Assembly (NCBI GenBank): GCA_030041375.1
Contig: JASHOA010000024.1
Span: forward strand, 1-64,000
Direction: 5' to 3'
Source of the DNA: Acetobacteraceae bacterium
GTDB taxonomy: Bacteria; Pseudomonadota; Alphaproteobacteria; Acetobacterales; Acetobacteraceae
DNA: 64,000 nucleotides
Below the pieces are notes generated by a model. That model saw only the letters and a list, made by a program, of their open reading frames with translations, had not been told where the DNA came from and did not search any database. The position numbers and the translations under genes were made by a program. This document shows, in pieces, positions 26,241-36,990 of this stretch; within the stretch, counting starts at the first letter, position 1, and every line of letters begins with the position of its first letter.

Positions 26241-27367
26241 GGCGTTCGGCCTTCGGCTCGGTGCTGGCGCGGCGGCGGAGCGCCGTTCCGCTCGAGGCGG
26301 GGGCGATCCTCTCCGCGCTGCCGGTGGCGGTGGTCGGGCTCGATGCCGCCGACCGGTTCCTGTTCGCCAACCAGGCGGCCGAGCAGTTTTTTGTTGCTTC
26401 TGCGGCACAACTGGCCGGCCTCAGGCTGGTCGATTTCGTGCCGGCGGCGGACGCGCTCTTCCAGATGATCGGGCAGGTTCGCAGAGATGGGGTGACGATT
26501 GCCGCGCATGACCTCGCACTGGAAAGCCCGAGGCTCGCGCGGCGCGGGGTCAATGTGCAGGTGGCGCCGTTACCGGAAGTCGAAGCGGGGGTGGTGCTCG
26601 GCCTCGAGGATGCAACGGTCGCGCGTGCATTCGACCAGGGGATGAGCTTTTCGCCGAAGAGCCGCGGGGTGGCGGGGATGGCGGCGGTGCTGGCGCACGA
26701 GGTCAAGAACCCGCTGTCGGGCATCCGCGGAGCGGCGCAACTGCTCGAGGCGACAAGCGCCCCTGCCGACAGGGAGCTGGCGATTCTGATCCGCGACGAG
26801 GCGGACCGGATTCGCGCGCTGATCGAACGGATGGAGCTTTTCGACCGCCAGCCGGTGGAACGCGGGGCGGTGAACATCCATCGCGTGCTCGAGCATGTGC
26901 GGCGGCTGGCGAAGAGCGGCTTTGCGCAACATATCCGCCTGGTCGAAGCCTATGATCCGTCGCTGCCGCCGGCCTTGGGCGACCGCGACCAGTTGGTGCA
27001 GGTGATGCTCAACCTAGTGAAGAACGCCGCCGAGGCGATCACCGGAGGCGGTGTGTCCGGCGGGGAGATCGTACTCACGACTGCCTTCCAGCAGGGGGTA
27101 TGGCTGGCCGGGGGCGGCGTGCAGGAGCGGCGGCACCTGCCGCTCGTGGTTGGTGTGCGGGACAACGGGCCGGGGATTCCGGTAGAGCTCAGGCCGCATC
27201 TTTTCGAGCCGTTCGTGTCGGGCAAGGAGGGCGGCGGCGGACTGGGGCTGGCCCTGGTCGCCAAGATCGTGGACGAACATGGCGGGCTGATCGATGTCGA
27301 GAGCCGCCCGGGGCGGACCGAGTTCCGCCTGCATCTGCCGGTGGTGGCCGGGGGAGAGATCGCGTGA
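26237..27367 (+). CDS. ntrB: Nitrogen regulation histidine kinase NtrB
   Basis: NtrB senses nitrogen status through PII and phosphorylates or dephosphorylates NtrC. The product has an N-terminal PAS-like domain ([20 protein letters not shown]), the phospho-accepting H-box [19 protein letters not shown], and the ATPase N-box [10 protein letters not shown] with [13 protein letters not shown]. The start is not obvious. A TTG at 26237, overlapping the dusB stop as TTGA and preceded by GGAG, fits best, and a GTG at 26261 is the alternative. The stop overlaps the ntrC start as GTGA. Confidence 0.93.
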   Translation: MRRSAFGSVLARRRSAVPLEAGAILSALPVAVVGLDAADRFLFANQAAEQFFVASAAQLAGLRLVDFVPAADALFQMIGQVRRDGVTIAAHDLALESPRLARRGVNVQVAPLPEVEAGVVLGLEDATVARAFDQGMSFSPKSRGVAGMAAVLAHEVKNPLSGIRGAAQLLEATSAPADRELAILIRDEADRIRALIERMELFDRQPVERGAVNIHRVLEHVRRLAKSGFAQHIRLVEAYDPSLPPALGDRDQLVQVMLNLVKNAAEAITGGGVSGGEIVLTTAFQQGVWLAGGGVQERRHLPLVVGVRDNGPGIPVELRPHLFEPFVSGKEGGGGLGLALVAKIVDEHGGLIDVESRPGRTEFRLHLPVVAGGEIA

Positions 27368-28836
27368 GCGTGGCGGGAAGCGGCGTCGCGACGGTGCTGG
27401 TGGCGGACGACGACCGTTCCATCCGCACCGTGCTGGCCGAGGCGCTTGGCCGCTCGGGCTACGAGGTGCGCTGCACCTCGAACGCTTCGATGCTGTGGCG
27501 ATGGATCGAGGAGGGCGAGGGTGATCTCGTCATCACCGACGTGCTGATGCCGGACGAGAACGGGCTCGATCTCATTCCGCGCATCCAGAAGCTCCGTCCG
27601 GAGCTGCGCGTGATCGTGATGAGCGCCCAATCGACGTTGCTGACGGCGGTGAAGGCGGCCCAGCAGGGGGCGTTCGAATATCTGCCGAAGCCGTTCGACC
27701 TGAAGGAGCTTCTGGCCGCCGTGAAGCGCGCACTCGCGGCCCCCGCGCCGCAGGAGCGCGGGCCGGAGGCGGAGGCGGAGGGGCGGCTGCCGCTGATTGG
27801 CCGCGGCCCGGCGATGCAGGAAATCTACCGCAGCATCGCCAGGCTGACGACCGCGGATCTGACGGTGATGATCACCGGGGAGTCGGGAACCGGGAAGGAG
27901 CTGGTGGCGCGCGCGCTGCACGACTACGGGCGGCGGCGCGGCGGGCCGTTCGTTGCCGTCAACATGGCGGCGATCCCGCGCGAGCTGGTCGAGGCAGAAC
28001 TGTTCGGCCATGAGCGCGGCGCCTTCACCGGCGCGATCGGGCGGAATCTCGGGCGGTTCCAGCAGGCGAACGGCGGCACGCTCTTTCTCGACGAGATCGG
28101 CGACATGCCACCGGAGGCGCAGACCAGGCTTCTGCGCGTGCTCCAGGAGGGCGAGTTCACGAGCGTGGGCGGGCGCGAGCCGATCAAGGTGAATGTGCGG
28201 ATCATCGCCGCGACGCATCGCGAGCTGGCGGAGCTGATCCGGCGCGGGCTGTTCCGCGAGGATTTGTTCTACCGGCTGAACGTGGTGCCGATCCGGCTGC
28301 CGCCGTTGCGTGAGCGGATCGAGGACATCGCGCCGCTGGCGCGGCATTTCCTGGAGCGGGCGCGGGCCGACGGGCTGGCCGGCAAGCAGCTCGATGCCGG
28401 AGCGGTCGAGCGGCTGGCGGAATATCGCTGGCCGGGCAATGTGCGCGAGCTCGAGAACCTGATGCGCCGGCTCGCCGTGCTGCATCCGGGCGAGACGATC
28501 ACGGCCGAGGTGGTGGAGCGGGAGCTCAGCGTGCGGCCGGCGGCGGGCGGGCGGCAAAACGCGGCGGCGGACGGCGATGGCGGGCTCCGTGATGCACCCC
28601 TTTCGGAACTCCTCGAGCGGCACTTCCGGGACCTTCTGGCGCGGCCGGCAATGGCGGACGAAGGTGCGATCTACGAGCAGGTGCTGGCCGAGATCGAGCG
28701 GCCCTTGATCCGCGCCGTTCTCTCGGCGACGCGCGGCAACCAGATCAAGGCAGCGGGAATGCTCGGGCTCAATCGGAACACGCTGCGCAAGAAGATCCGC
28801 GACCTCGGGATTCCCGTGCTCAGAGGGGTCGCATGA
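27364..28836 (+). CDS. ntrC: Nitrogen regulation response regulator NtrC
   Basis: A 490-residue sigma-54 activator. The receiver domain (about 10-120) has DDDRS and the phosphorylation site in LVITDVLMP. The AAA+ domain has Walker A GESGTGKE and a complete sigma-54 contact loop HERGAFTGA. The C-terminal Fis-type helix-turn-helix is [20 protein letters not shown]. The GTG start overlaps the ntrB stop by four bases. An intact GAFTGA implies that sigma-54 promoters are used in this genome, which fits the promoter found at 36991. Confidence 0.96.
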   Translation: MSVAGSGVATVLVADDDRSIRTVLAEALGRSGYEVRCTSNASMLWRWIEEGEGDLVITDVLMPDENGLDLIPRIQKLRPELRVIVMSAQSTLLTAVKAAQQGAFEYLPKPFDLKELLAAVKRALAAPAPQERGPEAEAEGRLPLIGRGPAMQEIYRSIARLTTADLTVMITGESGTGKELVARALHDYGRRRGGPFVAVNMAAIPRELVEAELFGHERGAFTGAIGRNLGRFQQANGGTLFLDEIGDMPPEAQTRLLRVLQEGEFTSVGGREPIKVNVRIIAATHRELAELIRRGLFREDLFYRLNVVPIRLPPLRERIEDIAPLARHFLERARADGLAGKQLDAGAVERLAEYRWPGNVRELENLMRRLAVLHPGETITAEVVERELSVRPAAGGRQNAAADGDGGLRDAPLSELLERHFRDLLARPAMADEGAIYEQVLAEIERPLIRAVLSATRGNQIKAAGMLGLNRNTLRKKIRDLGIPVLRGVA

Positions 28837-28855
28837 GGAGCGCGGGCGGCATCCG

Positions 28856-31108
28856 ATGAATCACGCGCCGCTGCATCCGCTCTTTGCTGCGCCGCCGGCG
28901 CGGGAGGAAGGGCGGCGCTCCTGGCTCGGCCGCGCGCTCGAGGTGGCGCTCGGGCGCGTGGTGACGCTGGTGCTGGCGGTGAGCGCGCTCGCACTCGGCG
29001 TCGCAACGTTTGCCGTGCTGGCCGGCGGGGTGAAGTTCGGCGTCTCGCCGAACTGGGTGGTGGGCATGGTGCTCGCCAACCTGATCGTGCTGCTGCTGCT
29101 CGGGCTCCTGCTCGCGGTTCGCCTGACACGGGTGTGGGTGGAACGAAGGCGCGGTTCGGCGGGCTCGCGGCTGCACGTGCGGCTGGTGCTGCTGTTCAGC
29201 GTGGTGGCGGTGGCGCCGGCGATCCTGGTCGCGGTCTTCGCCACCGCCTTCTTCCACTACGGCATCCAGGCCTGGTTCAACGACCGCGTGCGCACGGCGC
29301 TCGACCAGAGTTTGCAGGTCTCGCGCGGCTATCTCGAAGAACATCGCAACGCCATCCGCGCCGACGCGCTGGCGATGGCCAATGACCTGACGCGGGCCGG
29401 TCAGGTCTTTGCCAACGCGCCCGGGCAGTTCGCGCAGGTGCTGGCCGAGCAGACGGCGCTGCGCGGATTGACCGAGGCGGTGATCTTCGAGCCGCTGACC
29501 GGCCAGGTGATCGCCTCGTCCGGGCTGATGGCGGGCTTCGGCGTCACGCCGCCGCCGGACTCGGCGGTGGAGGAGGCACGTCACGGCAACGTCGTGGTGC
29601 TCAGCACGGATCACGGCACTTCGGTCGAGGCGCTGGCACGGCTCGATTCGATTCCTCCGCTGATGTTGATGATCAGCCGGCCGGTCGATCCGACGATTCT
29701 CAGTCATATGGCGGAAGTCGAGCAGGCGGTGGCGGAATATAAGCAGCTCGACGCCAACCGCTACGGGCTGCAGATCACGTTCGCGCTGATCTTTGCCATG
29801 GTGGCGATGCTGGTGCTGGTGGCGGCGGTGCTGATCGGGCTGGTGATGGCGAACCAGATCGCCCGCCCGGTGGGGGGGCTGATCCTGGCCGCCGAGCGCG
29901 TGCGGGCCGGGGATTTGCAGGTGCGGGTGCCGGAAATCGCGAGTGGAGACGAAGTGGCCGGGCTTTCGCGCGCCTTCAACCGGATGACCGGACAGCTTGC
30001 GGCGCAGCGGGCGGAACTGATGGATGCGTACAGCCAGATCGACGAGCGGCGGCGCTTCACGGAGAACGTGCTGTCGGGCGTTTCTGCGGGCGTGATCGGG
30101 CTCGACGCCGCGGGACGGATCGAACTGCCGAACCGGGCTGCGGAAGAGTTGCTCGGTCTTGACCTGATGGGCGGAATTGGCGAGCCGCTGGGGCGGCTCG
30201 AACCGGCGTTCGCGAACCTGATCCAGGCCGCGCGGGCGGCGCCCGAGCGGGCGCTGACCGAGGAAATCGAAATCGGGCGGGCGGCGCAACGGCGCTATCT
30301 TCTGGTGCGCATCGGAGCGGAGTTGAAGGCCGGCCGGCCGGACGGGTTCGTGGTTACTTTCGATGACATCACGGAACTCAAGGCGGCGGAGCGCAACGCG
30401 GCCTGGGCGGACGTGGCGCGGCGGATCGCGCACGAAATCAAGAATCCGCTGACGCCGATCCAGCTTGCGGCAGAGCGGCTGAAACGGCGCTTTCTGAAGG
30501 AGATCACCTCGGATCGCGAGACGTTTGCCCAATGCGCCGAGACGATCGTGCGCCATGTCGGCGATATCGGGCGGATGGTGGACGAATTCTCGGCCTTCGC
30601 GCGCATGCCGCAGCCGGTCTTCCAGGAAGAGGATGTCGGGCGCCTGGCGCGCGAGGCGCTGGTATTGCAGCGGAGCGCACATCCGGAAATTCTGTTCACG
30701 ACGGACATTCCCGAGCGCGGGCCGCTCGCGCGGTGCGACCGGCGGCTGATCGGTCAGGCGTTGACGAATCTGTTGCAGAATGCCGCTGATGCGGTGGCGA
30801 TGCGCAAGGGTGCGGGCAGGGTGGACGTTGCAGTGAGCGAAGCGGCAGGGCAGGTGAGGATCGCGGTTGCGGATGACGGGATCGGGCTGCCGGAAGAAGA
30901 TCGCGATCGCCTGGCCGAGCCCTATGTGACGCTGAAGCCGAAGGGAACCGGGCTCGGGCTTGCGATCGTCAAGAAGGTCATGGAGGACCATGGCGGGTTT
31001 CTCACGCTCGAGGATCGGCCGGGCGAGCCGGGTGCGGTCGCCATCCTGACATTGCCGACGGCTCCTGCGGCGCGGCTTTCCGGGATCGGGTCTCTCGATG
31101 GCGCATGA
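28856..31108 (+). CDS. ntrY: Sensor histidine kinase NtrY
   Basis: The 750-residue membrane kinase has several N-terminal helices (about 35-130), a periplasmic part, a further helix around 310-330, a HAMP domain (ARPVGGLILAAERVRAGDLQ), a PAS domain (VLSGVSAGVIGLDAAGRIEL), the H-box ARRIAHEIKNPLTPIQLAAE and ATPase motifs LLQNAADAV and GTGLGLAIVKKVM. NtrY phosphorylates NtrX and has been linked to redox or envelope cues as well as nitrogen. It follows ntrC by 19 bp and overlaps ntrX by 11 bp. Confidence 0.95.
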   Translation: MNHAPLHPLFAAPPAREEGRRSWLGRALEVALGRVVTLVLAVSALALGVATFAVLAGGVKFGVSPNWVVGMVLANLIVLLLLGLLLAVRLTRVWVERRRGSAGSRLHVRLVLLFSVVAVAPAILVAVFATAFFHYGIQAWFNDRVRTALDQSLQVSRGYLEEHRNAIRADALAMANDLTRAGQVFANAPGQFAQVLAEQTALRGLTEAVIFEPLTGQVIASSGLMAGFGVTPPPDSAVEEARHGNVVVLSTDHGTSVEALARLDSIPPLMLMISRPVDPTILSHMAEVEQAVAEYKQLDANRYGLQITFALIFAMVAMLVLVAAVLIGLVMANQIARPVGGLILAAERVRAGDLQVRVPEIASGDEVAGLSRAFNRMTGQLAAQRAELMDAYSQIDERRRFTENVLSGVSAGVIGLDAAGRIELPNRAAEELLGLDLMGGIGEPLGRLEPAFANLIQAARAAPERALTEEIEIGRAAQRRYLLVRIGAELKAGRPDGFVVTFDDITELKAAERNAAWADVARRIAHEIKNPLTPIQLAAERLKRRFLKEITSDRETFAQCAETIVRHVGDIGRMVDEFSAFARMPQPVFQEEDVGRLAREALVLQRSAHPEILFTTDIPERGPLARCDRRLIGQALTNLLQNAADAVAMRKGAGRVDVAVSEAAGQVRIAVADDGIGLPEEDRDRLAEPYVTLKPKGTGLGLAIVKKVMEDHGGFLTLEDRPGEPGAVAILTLPTAPAARLSGIGSLDGA

Positions 31109-32492
31109 AATCCTGATCGTCGATGACGAGCCGGACATCCGGCTCCTGATCGCGGGCATCCTGCGCGACGAGGGCTACGAGACACGCGAGGCGGGCGACT
31201 CGGGAAGCGCGGTGGCCGAGTTCCGGGCCAGGAGACCGGCGCTCGTCATCCTCGATGTCTGGCTGCAGGGCTCGGACAAGGACGGGCTGCAGATCCTGGA
31301 GATCCTGCATTCGGAGGAGCCGCAGGTCCCGGTGGTGATGATCTCCGGGCATGGCACGATCGAGATGGCCGTCGCGGCGATCCAGCAAGGGGCCTACGAT
31401 TTCATCGAAAAACCGTTCAAGGCCGATCGACTCCTGCTGGTCATGCGGCGGGCGCTGGAGGCGGCGCGGCTGGCGCTGGAAAATGCCGAACTCAGGCTGC
31501 GCGCAGGGGAGGAGAGCGAGCTCACCGGAACTTCGGGTGCGATCGGGGCGGTGCGGGCGGCAGCGCTCAAGGTGGCGCCGACCGGTTCGCGGGTGCTGAT
31601 CCGCGGGCCCGCCGGATCCGGCAAGGGGGTGGCGGCGCGGATGATTCACGCCCACTCCAGGCGCGCCGGCGGACCGTTGGTGATGCTGACCTGCGCGACC
31701 TTGAGCCCGGCACGATTCGAACCCGAGCTGTTCGGGACGGAGGCGGGTCCGGACGCCGCCGTTCTGCCCAGGCGGGCGGGCGTGCTGGAGCGCGCGCACG
31801 GCGGCACGCTGGTGCTCGACGAAGTGGCGGACATGCCGCTCGAAACCCAGGGCAAGATCGTGCGCGTGCTGCAGGACCAGGCGTTCTCGCGCGTGGGCGG
31901 TGCGGCGGCGGTGAAGGTGGATGTGCGGGTTCTGGCGACGACGAACCGGGATCTCGCGGTCGAGATCGCGGGCGGGCGGTTCCGCGAGGACCTTTATTAC
32001 CGGCTCGCGGTGGTGCCGCTCGACCTGCCGAGCCTCAAGGACCGGCGCGAGGATATTCCGCTGCTGGCAGGGGAATTCCTGGCCCGGGCGGCGGAATCCG
32101 CGGGGATGCCCGCGCGCGAGCTGGCCGTTGATACACTGACGGCCCTGGTGGCGCATGACTGGCCGGGCAATCTCCGCCAGCTTCGCAACCTCATGGAGTG
32201 GCTCCTGATTATGGCGCCCGGCGGGGCGGGCGAGCCGTTGCGGCGCGACATGCTGCCGCCGGAGATCGCCGGCGGTGCGCCGGCGCTGCCGATCGTCGAT
32301 CCGCAGGCGGACGTGATGGGGCTGCCGCTCAGGGAAGCGCGGGACCTGTTCGAGGTGCAGTATCTGCAGGCGCAGCTTCTTCGTTTCGGCGGCAATATCA
32401 GCCGCACGGCGCAGTTCGTCGGCATGGAGAGGAGCGCGCTGCACCGCAAGCTGAAGCAGCTTGGCATCGGCGCCGAAGATCGCGTCGCGTGA
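31098..32492 (+). CDS. ntrX: Response regulator NtrX, degenerate sigma-54 contact loop
   Basis: The 464-residue product has a receiver domain (DDEPDIRLLI, phosphorylation site in LVILDVWLQ) and an AAA+ domain with Walker A GPAGSGKG. It ends in a Fis-type helix-turn-helix (NISRTAQFVGMERSALHRKL). The position where NtrC has GAFTGA reads EAGPDAAVLPRRAGVLERA, so the sigma-54 contact loop is absent, as known for alphaproteobacterial NtrX such as that of Brucella. It therefore probably acts as a sigma-54-independent regulator. Confidence 0.94.
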   Translation: MAHEILIVDDEPDIRLLIAGILRDEGYETREAGDSGSAVAEFRARRPALVILDVWLQGSDKDGLQILEILHSEEPQVPVVMISGHGTIEMAVAAIQQGAYDFIEKPFKADRLLLVMRRALEAARLALENAELRLRAGEESELTGTSGAIGAVRAAALKVAPTGSRVLIRGPAGSGKGVAARMIHAHSRRAGGPLVMLTCATLSPARFEPELFGTEAGPDAAVLPRRAGVLERAHGGTLVLDEVADMPLETQGKIVRVLQDQAFSRVGGAAAVKVDVRVLATTNRDLAVEIAGGRFREDLYYRLAVVPLDLPSLKDRREDIPLLAGEFLARAAESAGMPARELAVDTLTALVAHDWPGNLRQLRNLMEWLLIMAPGGAGEPLRRDMLPPEIAGGAPALPIVDPQADVMGLPLREARDLFEVQYLQAQLLRFGGNISRTAQFVGMERSALHRKLKQLGIGAEDRVA

Positions 32493-32523
32493 CGAAACGC
32501 GGACGGCGGAAAAGGACAATGCG

Positions 32524-33396
32524 ATGAGCCGGATCGCCTATGTGAACGGGCGCTACCTGCCGCAGCGGGCGGCGGCGGTGAATATCGAGGATCGAGGCTA
32601 CCAGTTCGGTGACGGAGTGTACGAAGTGGTGCACGTTTCTGGCGGGTGCCTGATCGATGCCGGGCTGCATGTTGCCCGGCTGGAGCGCTCGCTCGGCGAG
32701 ATCGAAATCCCGATGCCGCTCTCGAGGAAGGCGCTCGAGCAGGTCTTTTTCGAACTGATGCGACGGAACCGCGTGCGCGAAGGGCTGATCTATATGCAGG
32801 TCACGCGCGGGGTGGCGCGGCGCGAGCACGCCTTTCCGAGGCCGGCGCCGAAGCCGGCGGTGGTGATGACGATCCGCCGCCTGCCGCCGTTTCCGCGCGA
32901 CGTGGATGCCTGGGCGACGGCGGCGATCACGCGGCCGGACGAGCGATGGCGGAGGTGCGACATCAAGAGTGTGAATCTGCTGGCCAACGTGATGGCGAAG
33001 GAAGCGGCGCGCCGGGCGGCGGCGACGGAAGCGATTTTCGTCGATGATGCGGGAATGCTGACGGAGGGCGCCTCGTCTAGTGTCTGGATCGTCGATCGGG
33101 AAGGAACGCTGGCCACGCGCCGCCTCGATCACGCAGTACTGCCCGGCTGCACACGGGCGGCGCTGATCGGACTGATGGCAGAGGCCGGGATTGCCTGGCG
33201 CGAAAGAGGTGTGGCCAAAGCGGAGCTCGAGGCGGCGCGCGAAATTTTCATCACCAGCGCATCGAGCTTCGTCAAGCCGGTGGTGCGACTGGATGGCCGG
33301 CCGATCGGGGAGGGAAAGGTCGGGCCGGTCACGCGGACGCTGTTTGCGCTTTTTTCGCATCATGTGCTCGGCGCGGCCCGCAATGCGCCCGCCTGA
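32524..33396 (+). CDS. dat: D-amino acid aminotransferase (class IV PLP)
   Basis: The 290-residue product is a fold-type IV PLP enzyme. It has the N-terminal [11 protein letters not shown] and the PLP-lysine segment [18 protein letters not shown], typical of D-alanine aminotransferases. The glycine-rich [11 protein letters not shown] binds the phosphate. The gene regularly stands between ntrX and hfq in this group. AAAGGA precedes the start at a slightly long spacing. A related 4-amino-4-deoxychorismate lyase activity cannot be fully excluded. Confidence 0.88.
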   Translation: MSRIAYVNGRYLPQRAAAVNIEDRGYQFGDGVYEVVHVSGGCLIDAGLHVARLERSLGEIEIPMPLSRKALEQVFFELMRRNRVREGLIYMQVTRGVARREHAFPRPAPKPAVVMTIRRLPPFPRDVDAWATAAITRPDERWRRCDIKSVNLLANVMAKEAARRAAATEAIFVDDAGMLTEGASSSVWIVDREGTLATRRLDHAVLPGCTRAALIGLMAEAGIAWRERGVAKAELEAAREIFITSASSFVKPVVRLDGRPIGEGKVGPVTRTLFALFSHHVLGAARNAPA

Positions 33397-33536
33397 AATC
33401 TTGCAGAGGGCGACGCGGCTGCTACATTGATCCCTGGCCGGGCGCGGATCGTGGGGCGAGAGGATTGCCCCAGCCGTTCGGTGCCTGTCTCAACAGCTTT
33501 GCGCAACGCCACGGAACAAAAAGAAGGATCTGTACA

Positions 33537-33824
33537 GTGGCCAACGAAAAGTCGCAGAACGTTCAGGACGTGTTCCTGAACCACGTGCGGAAGAACAAGA
33601 CCCCGGTGACGATATTTCTCGTCAACGGGGTGAAACTTCAGGGCATTATCACCTGGTTCGACAATTTCTCGCTGCTGCTGCGCCGCGACGGGCATACCCA
33701 GCTCGTCTACAAGCACGCGATCTCGACGGTGATGCCGGGTGCGCCGATCCAGCTTTTCGAGGGCGCACGGGCCGAGGTTCCAGCCGGTGCGATGCGGGAG
33801 ATCGTTGCTGCGACCACGGAATGA
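33537..33824 (+). CDS. hfq: RNA chaperone Hfq
   Basis: The 95-residue protein forms a hexameric ring that pairs small RNAs with mRNAs. The Sm1 motif is in [20 protein letters not shown] and the Sm2 motif in [12 protein letters not shown]. The GTG at 33537 is the start, giving [15 protein letters not shown], with AAGAAGGA upstream. The longer frame opening at 33465 is not conserved in type. hflX follows 17 bp later. Confidence 0.96.
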   Translation: MANEKSQNVQDVFLNHVRKNKTPVTIFLVNGVKLQGIITWFDNFSLLLRRDGHTQLVYKHAISTVMPGAPIQLFEGARAEVPAGAMREIVAATTE

Positions 33825-33840
33825 ATCGCCGCGCGCTCAG

Positions 33841-35184
33841 ATGACATCGGCGCCGCCCTGGTCAGGACGTGGCGCCGGGCGGCAACCGGCCGGCGGGCCG
33901 GGGCCGGTCAGGGCGGCGGTCGTTTTGCCGTGGGAACGTGACGGGCGGGCCGGGGAGCGCGGGCGGGCGGCGGCCGCAAGGCTCGCCGAGGCGGTCGGGC
34001 TTGCCGCGGCGATCGGCCTCGTCGTCGTGCACCAGGCCGTGGTGCCGTTGCGCGGCCGGCGGCCGGCGAGCCTGTTCGGCGAGGGGCAGGTCGCAGGGCT
34101 CGGAATGGCGATCGCCGAGGAGGGGGTGGCGGTTGCCGTGATCGACGGGCCGCTTTCGCCTTTGCAGCAGCGCAATCTCGAGCGCGCCTGGAAATGCAAG
34201 GTGATCGACCGCACCGGCCTCATTCTCGACATTTTCGGGGAGCGCGCAAAGACGCGCGAAGGTGCGCTGCAAGTGGAGCTGGCGCATCTCGAGTATCAGC
34301 GCTCGCGGCTGGTGCGGTCCTGGACGCACCTTGAACGGCAGCGCGGCGGCTTCGGCTTCCTCGGCGGGCCGGGCGAAACGCAGATCGAGGCCGACCGGCG
34401 GCTGATCGGCGGGCGGATCGCGCGGCTGCGCGATGCGCTGGCCGAAGTCAGGCGAACGCGGGCCTTGCACCGCCAGGCGCGCCGGCGCGTGCCCTATCCG
34501 GTGGTGGCGCTGGTCGGCTACACCAACGCCGGGAAATCGACCCTGTTCAATGCCCTGACCGGCGCCGGCGTGCTCGCCGGGGACCAGCTTTTCGCGACCC
34601 TCGATCCGACGATGCGCGGGCTTGTGCTGCCCTCGGGCCGGCGCGCCATCCTCTCCGATACGGTGGGCTTCATCAGCGAACTGCCGACGGAACTCGTGGC
34701 GGCGTTTCGCGCCACGCTCGAGGAAGTGGCGGAAGCGGATGTGATCCTGCACGTTGCGGACGCGGCGCATCCGGACACGCTCGTGCAGCGCGCGGATGTC
34801 GAGCGGGTGCTGGACGGCATGGTGGAGCAGGACATGCTGGATGCCGACTGGCGCGGCCGCACGCTCTTGGTTCTGAACAAAATGGATCTGCTGGATGGGC
34901 ACGACGAAATTCCCCCGGTCGGCCAGGGGGCGGCGGCGGTTGCGGTGTCGGCGCTCACCGGTGAGGGGCTGGCGGCACTCAAGGCGGCGATCGACACCCG
35001 GCTGGCAGCGGGGATGGAAGAGGCGGACTATGCGCTCAAGCCGGAAGATGGCGCGGGGCTTGCCTGGCTCTATCGGCACGGCGAGGTGATCGCACGGGAC
35101 GATGGGGCCGACGCGGTCTATGTGCGCGTCAGGCTCTCGCCGGCGGCACGCGCGCGCTTCGAGGAGAGGGACGTGACGGCATGA
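33841..35184 (+). CDS. hflX: GTPase HflX
   Basis: The 447-residue GTPase binds ribosomes and rescues or splits stalled ones under stress. It has the HflX N-terminal domain (DGPLSPLQQRNLERAWKCKV, DRTGLILDIFGERAKTREG), the glycine-rich GGFGFLGGPGETQIEADRR linker, and the G domain with GYTNAGKST, DTVGF and NKMD. The start at 33841 follows hfq directly, and the stop overlaps ilvE by four bases. The first 30 residues are proline- and glycine-rich and poorly defined. Confidence 0.95.
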   Translation: MTSAPPWSGRGAGRQPAGGPGPVRAAVVLPWERDGRAGERGRAAAARLAEAVGLAAAIGLVVVHQAVVPLRGRRPASLFGEGQVAGLGMAIAEEGVAVAVIDGPLSPLQQRNLERAWKCKVIDRTGLILDIFGERAKTREGALQVELAHLEYQRSRLVRSWTHLERQRGGFGFLGGPGETQIEADRRLIGGRIARLRDALAEVRRTRALHRQARRRVPYPVVALVGYTNAGKSTLFNALTGAGVLAGDQLFATLDPTMRGLVLPSGRRAILSDTVGFISELPTELVAAFRATLEEVAEADVILHVADAAHPDTLVQRADVERVLDGMVEQDMLDADWRGRTLLVLNKMDLLDGHDEIPPVGQGAAAVAVSALTGEGLAALKAAIDTRLAAGMEEADYALKPEDGAGLAWLYRHGEVIARDDGADAVYVRVRLSPAARARFEERDVTA

Positions 35185-36269
35185 AGGAAGGGCTGGAAGG
35201 ACTTCGGGTGGAGCTCACGGCGGCGCCGCGCGGAGTGCCGCCCGACGCGACGGCGAATTTCGGCACCGTATTCACCGACCATATATTCCAGATGCGATAT
35301 GACGCCGGCCAGGGCTGGCACGATCCGGAAATCCTGCCGCTGGCGGACCTTTCGCTGGCGCCCGGGACCTCGGTGCTGCATTACGCCCAGGCGGTGTTCG
35401 ACGGGCTCAAGGGATTCCGCGGCCGGGACGGCGTGGTCCGGCTGTTCCGGCCGGAGGCACATGCGCAGAGGCTGCGCCGCTCGGCGGAGCGGCTGGCCAT
35501 TCCGCCGATCGCGGAGGAATGGGTGGTCGAGTCCTTCCTTCGCCTGGTCGATATCGACCGCGAATGGGTGCCCGCCGAGCGGGGCACCGCGCTCTATCTT
35601 CGCCCGACGATCATCGCGACGGACATTGCGGTCGGGCTGCATCCGTCGCATTCCTTTCTCTATTTCCTGATTCTCTGCCCGGTCGGCGCCTATTACGCGG
35701 AGGGCGCGGCACCGGTCAGCATCGTTGCGACAGAGGAATTCGTGCGCGCGGCACCGGGTGGACTGGGCGATGCGAAGACCCCGGCCAACTACGCGGCGAG
35801 TCTTCTGGCCGGCGAGCGGGCAAAGGAGGCAGGCTATACGCAGGTGCTGTGGCTCGATGCGGTGGAGCGGCGCTGGATCGAGGAAGTTGGCACCATGAAC
35901 ATCATGGCGCGCATTGGCGAAGAGGTGGTCACGCCGCCTCTCGGCGGGACGATCCTCGCCGGCGTGACGCGGGATTCGGCGCTGCGATTGATGCGAAGCT
36001 GGGGCCTCAAGGTTTCCGAGCGGCCGATTGCAATCGACGCCCTGGTTGCCGCGGCAAAGGACGGAACGCTCTCGGAAGTGTGGGGAACCGGAACGGCGGC
36101 GGTTGTCTCGGCGGTCGGCGAAATCGGCTGGCGGGGCGAGCGGGTCAGGGTGAATGACGGCAAGGCGGGGGCGCTGACGCGGCGGCTCTACGATGCGGTG
36201 ACCGCGATTCAGTACGCGGAAGCGCCCGACCCGTTCGGCTGGACGGTGTCGGTGCCGGCCTACAACTGA
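35181..36269 (+). CDS. ilvE: Branched-chain amino acid aminotransferase
   Basis: The 362-residue product is a type II (eukaryote-like) BCAT, which transaminates leucine, isoleucine and valine. It shows LHYAQAVFDGLKGFR, the PLP lysine K199 in GLGDAKTPANYAAS, and EEVGTMNIMARI. The start overlaps the hflX stop as ATGA. Nothing downstream looks like part of the same operon. Confidence 0.93.
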   Translation: MKEGLEGLRVELTAAPRGVPPDATANFGTVFTDHIFQMRYDAGQGWHDPEILPLADLSLAPGTSVLHYAQAVFDGLKGFRGRDGVVRLFRPEAHAQRLRRSAERLAIPPIAEEWVVESFLRLVDIDREWVPAERGTALYLRPTIIATDIAVGLHPSHSFLYFLILCPVGAYYAEGAAPVSIVATEEFVRAAPGGLGDAKTPANYAASLLAGERAKEAGYTQVLWLDAVERRWIEEVGTMNIMARIGEEVVTPPLGGTILAGVTRDSALRLMRSWGLKVSERPIAIDALVAAAKDGTLSEVWGTGTAAVVSAVGEIGWRGERVRVNDGKAGALTRRLYDAVTAIQYAEAPDPFGWTVSVPAYN

Positions 36270-36990
36270 GCGACGGAACGTCTTCGGGAGCAGCTCTCGA
36301 TCTTCGTTGCCCGGCGAGGTGATTCCTCGGCCTGCAACATCCACGCGCACAATCCTGTCCCGGGACGGCGCATCAAAGTTCCGCGACCCTGGCCGCTGCG
36401 AAGGGCTGCAAAACCGTTTCTCTATCGACATAGATTCCCACCTGCTGTCCGCTTGCCTCGCGGGTGCGCTGAACGGAACGGTGCGGTGCCGGACGGACGG
36501 ACGCCGCGTCAGATCCTTCGATCCTTCGCGACGTGCAAAGGATCCCGCAGAGGGTTCAGTCGGAGCGGCGCCGGCCAGGAGGAGCCGGCAATTTTCGTAC
36601 CAGCTATCCAGGTATTGCTAACGGCCGTTTCCCATTTTCTGAGATTCTCGATCTGTAAATGATGCCGACATATAACAGCGGAGGCGCAACGAACCCACGT
36701 GCCGCCGGCGGGCAGTGCCGGAATTTCTTACACTCGAGGCGAGCCCGGCGAGCAGATTGTCGGTCCGGGCGGATCGCTATCCCACGGGAAATCGAGCACT
36801 GCTTCCGGACTTTTCAAGGGCTTGGTCACTTCGCTCGGACCAGGCCGCGGACAGAGCGGAGGGAGGCGCTGCTCCGATCCGCTTGCCGGCCGGAGATTCG
36901 TCGGAAATTTTTACAGTTGGCGACGACCCTCCGCGCGGCTTTGCTCGTCAAGTGGTTGTGACCCTTTTCCTTTTCATTTTGGTATCGAGT
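36270..36990. other. Long intergenic region, no gene recognised
   Basis: About 720 bp of lower G+C between ilvE and the sigma-54 promoter. Short open frames exist (for example 36307-36621 and 36659-36961), but they lack ribosome binding sites, family features and normal composition. The region may hold activator sites for the downstream sigma-54 promoter, and no specific site was identified. Confidence 0.5.

Noticed and set aside
28820-31159. Minus-strand open frame of 779 codons under ntrY
   Set aside because: Antisense to a fully recognisable histidine kinase; no start signal and no domain.
36307-36961. Two short plus-strand frames upstream of the PEP-CTERM gene
   Set aside because: No ribosome binding sites, no family features, and they fall in the leader area of a sigma-54 promoter.
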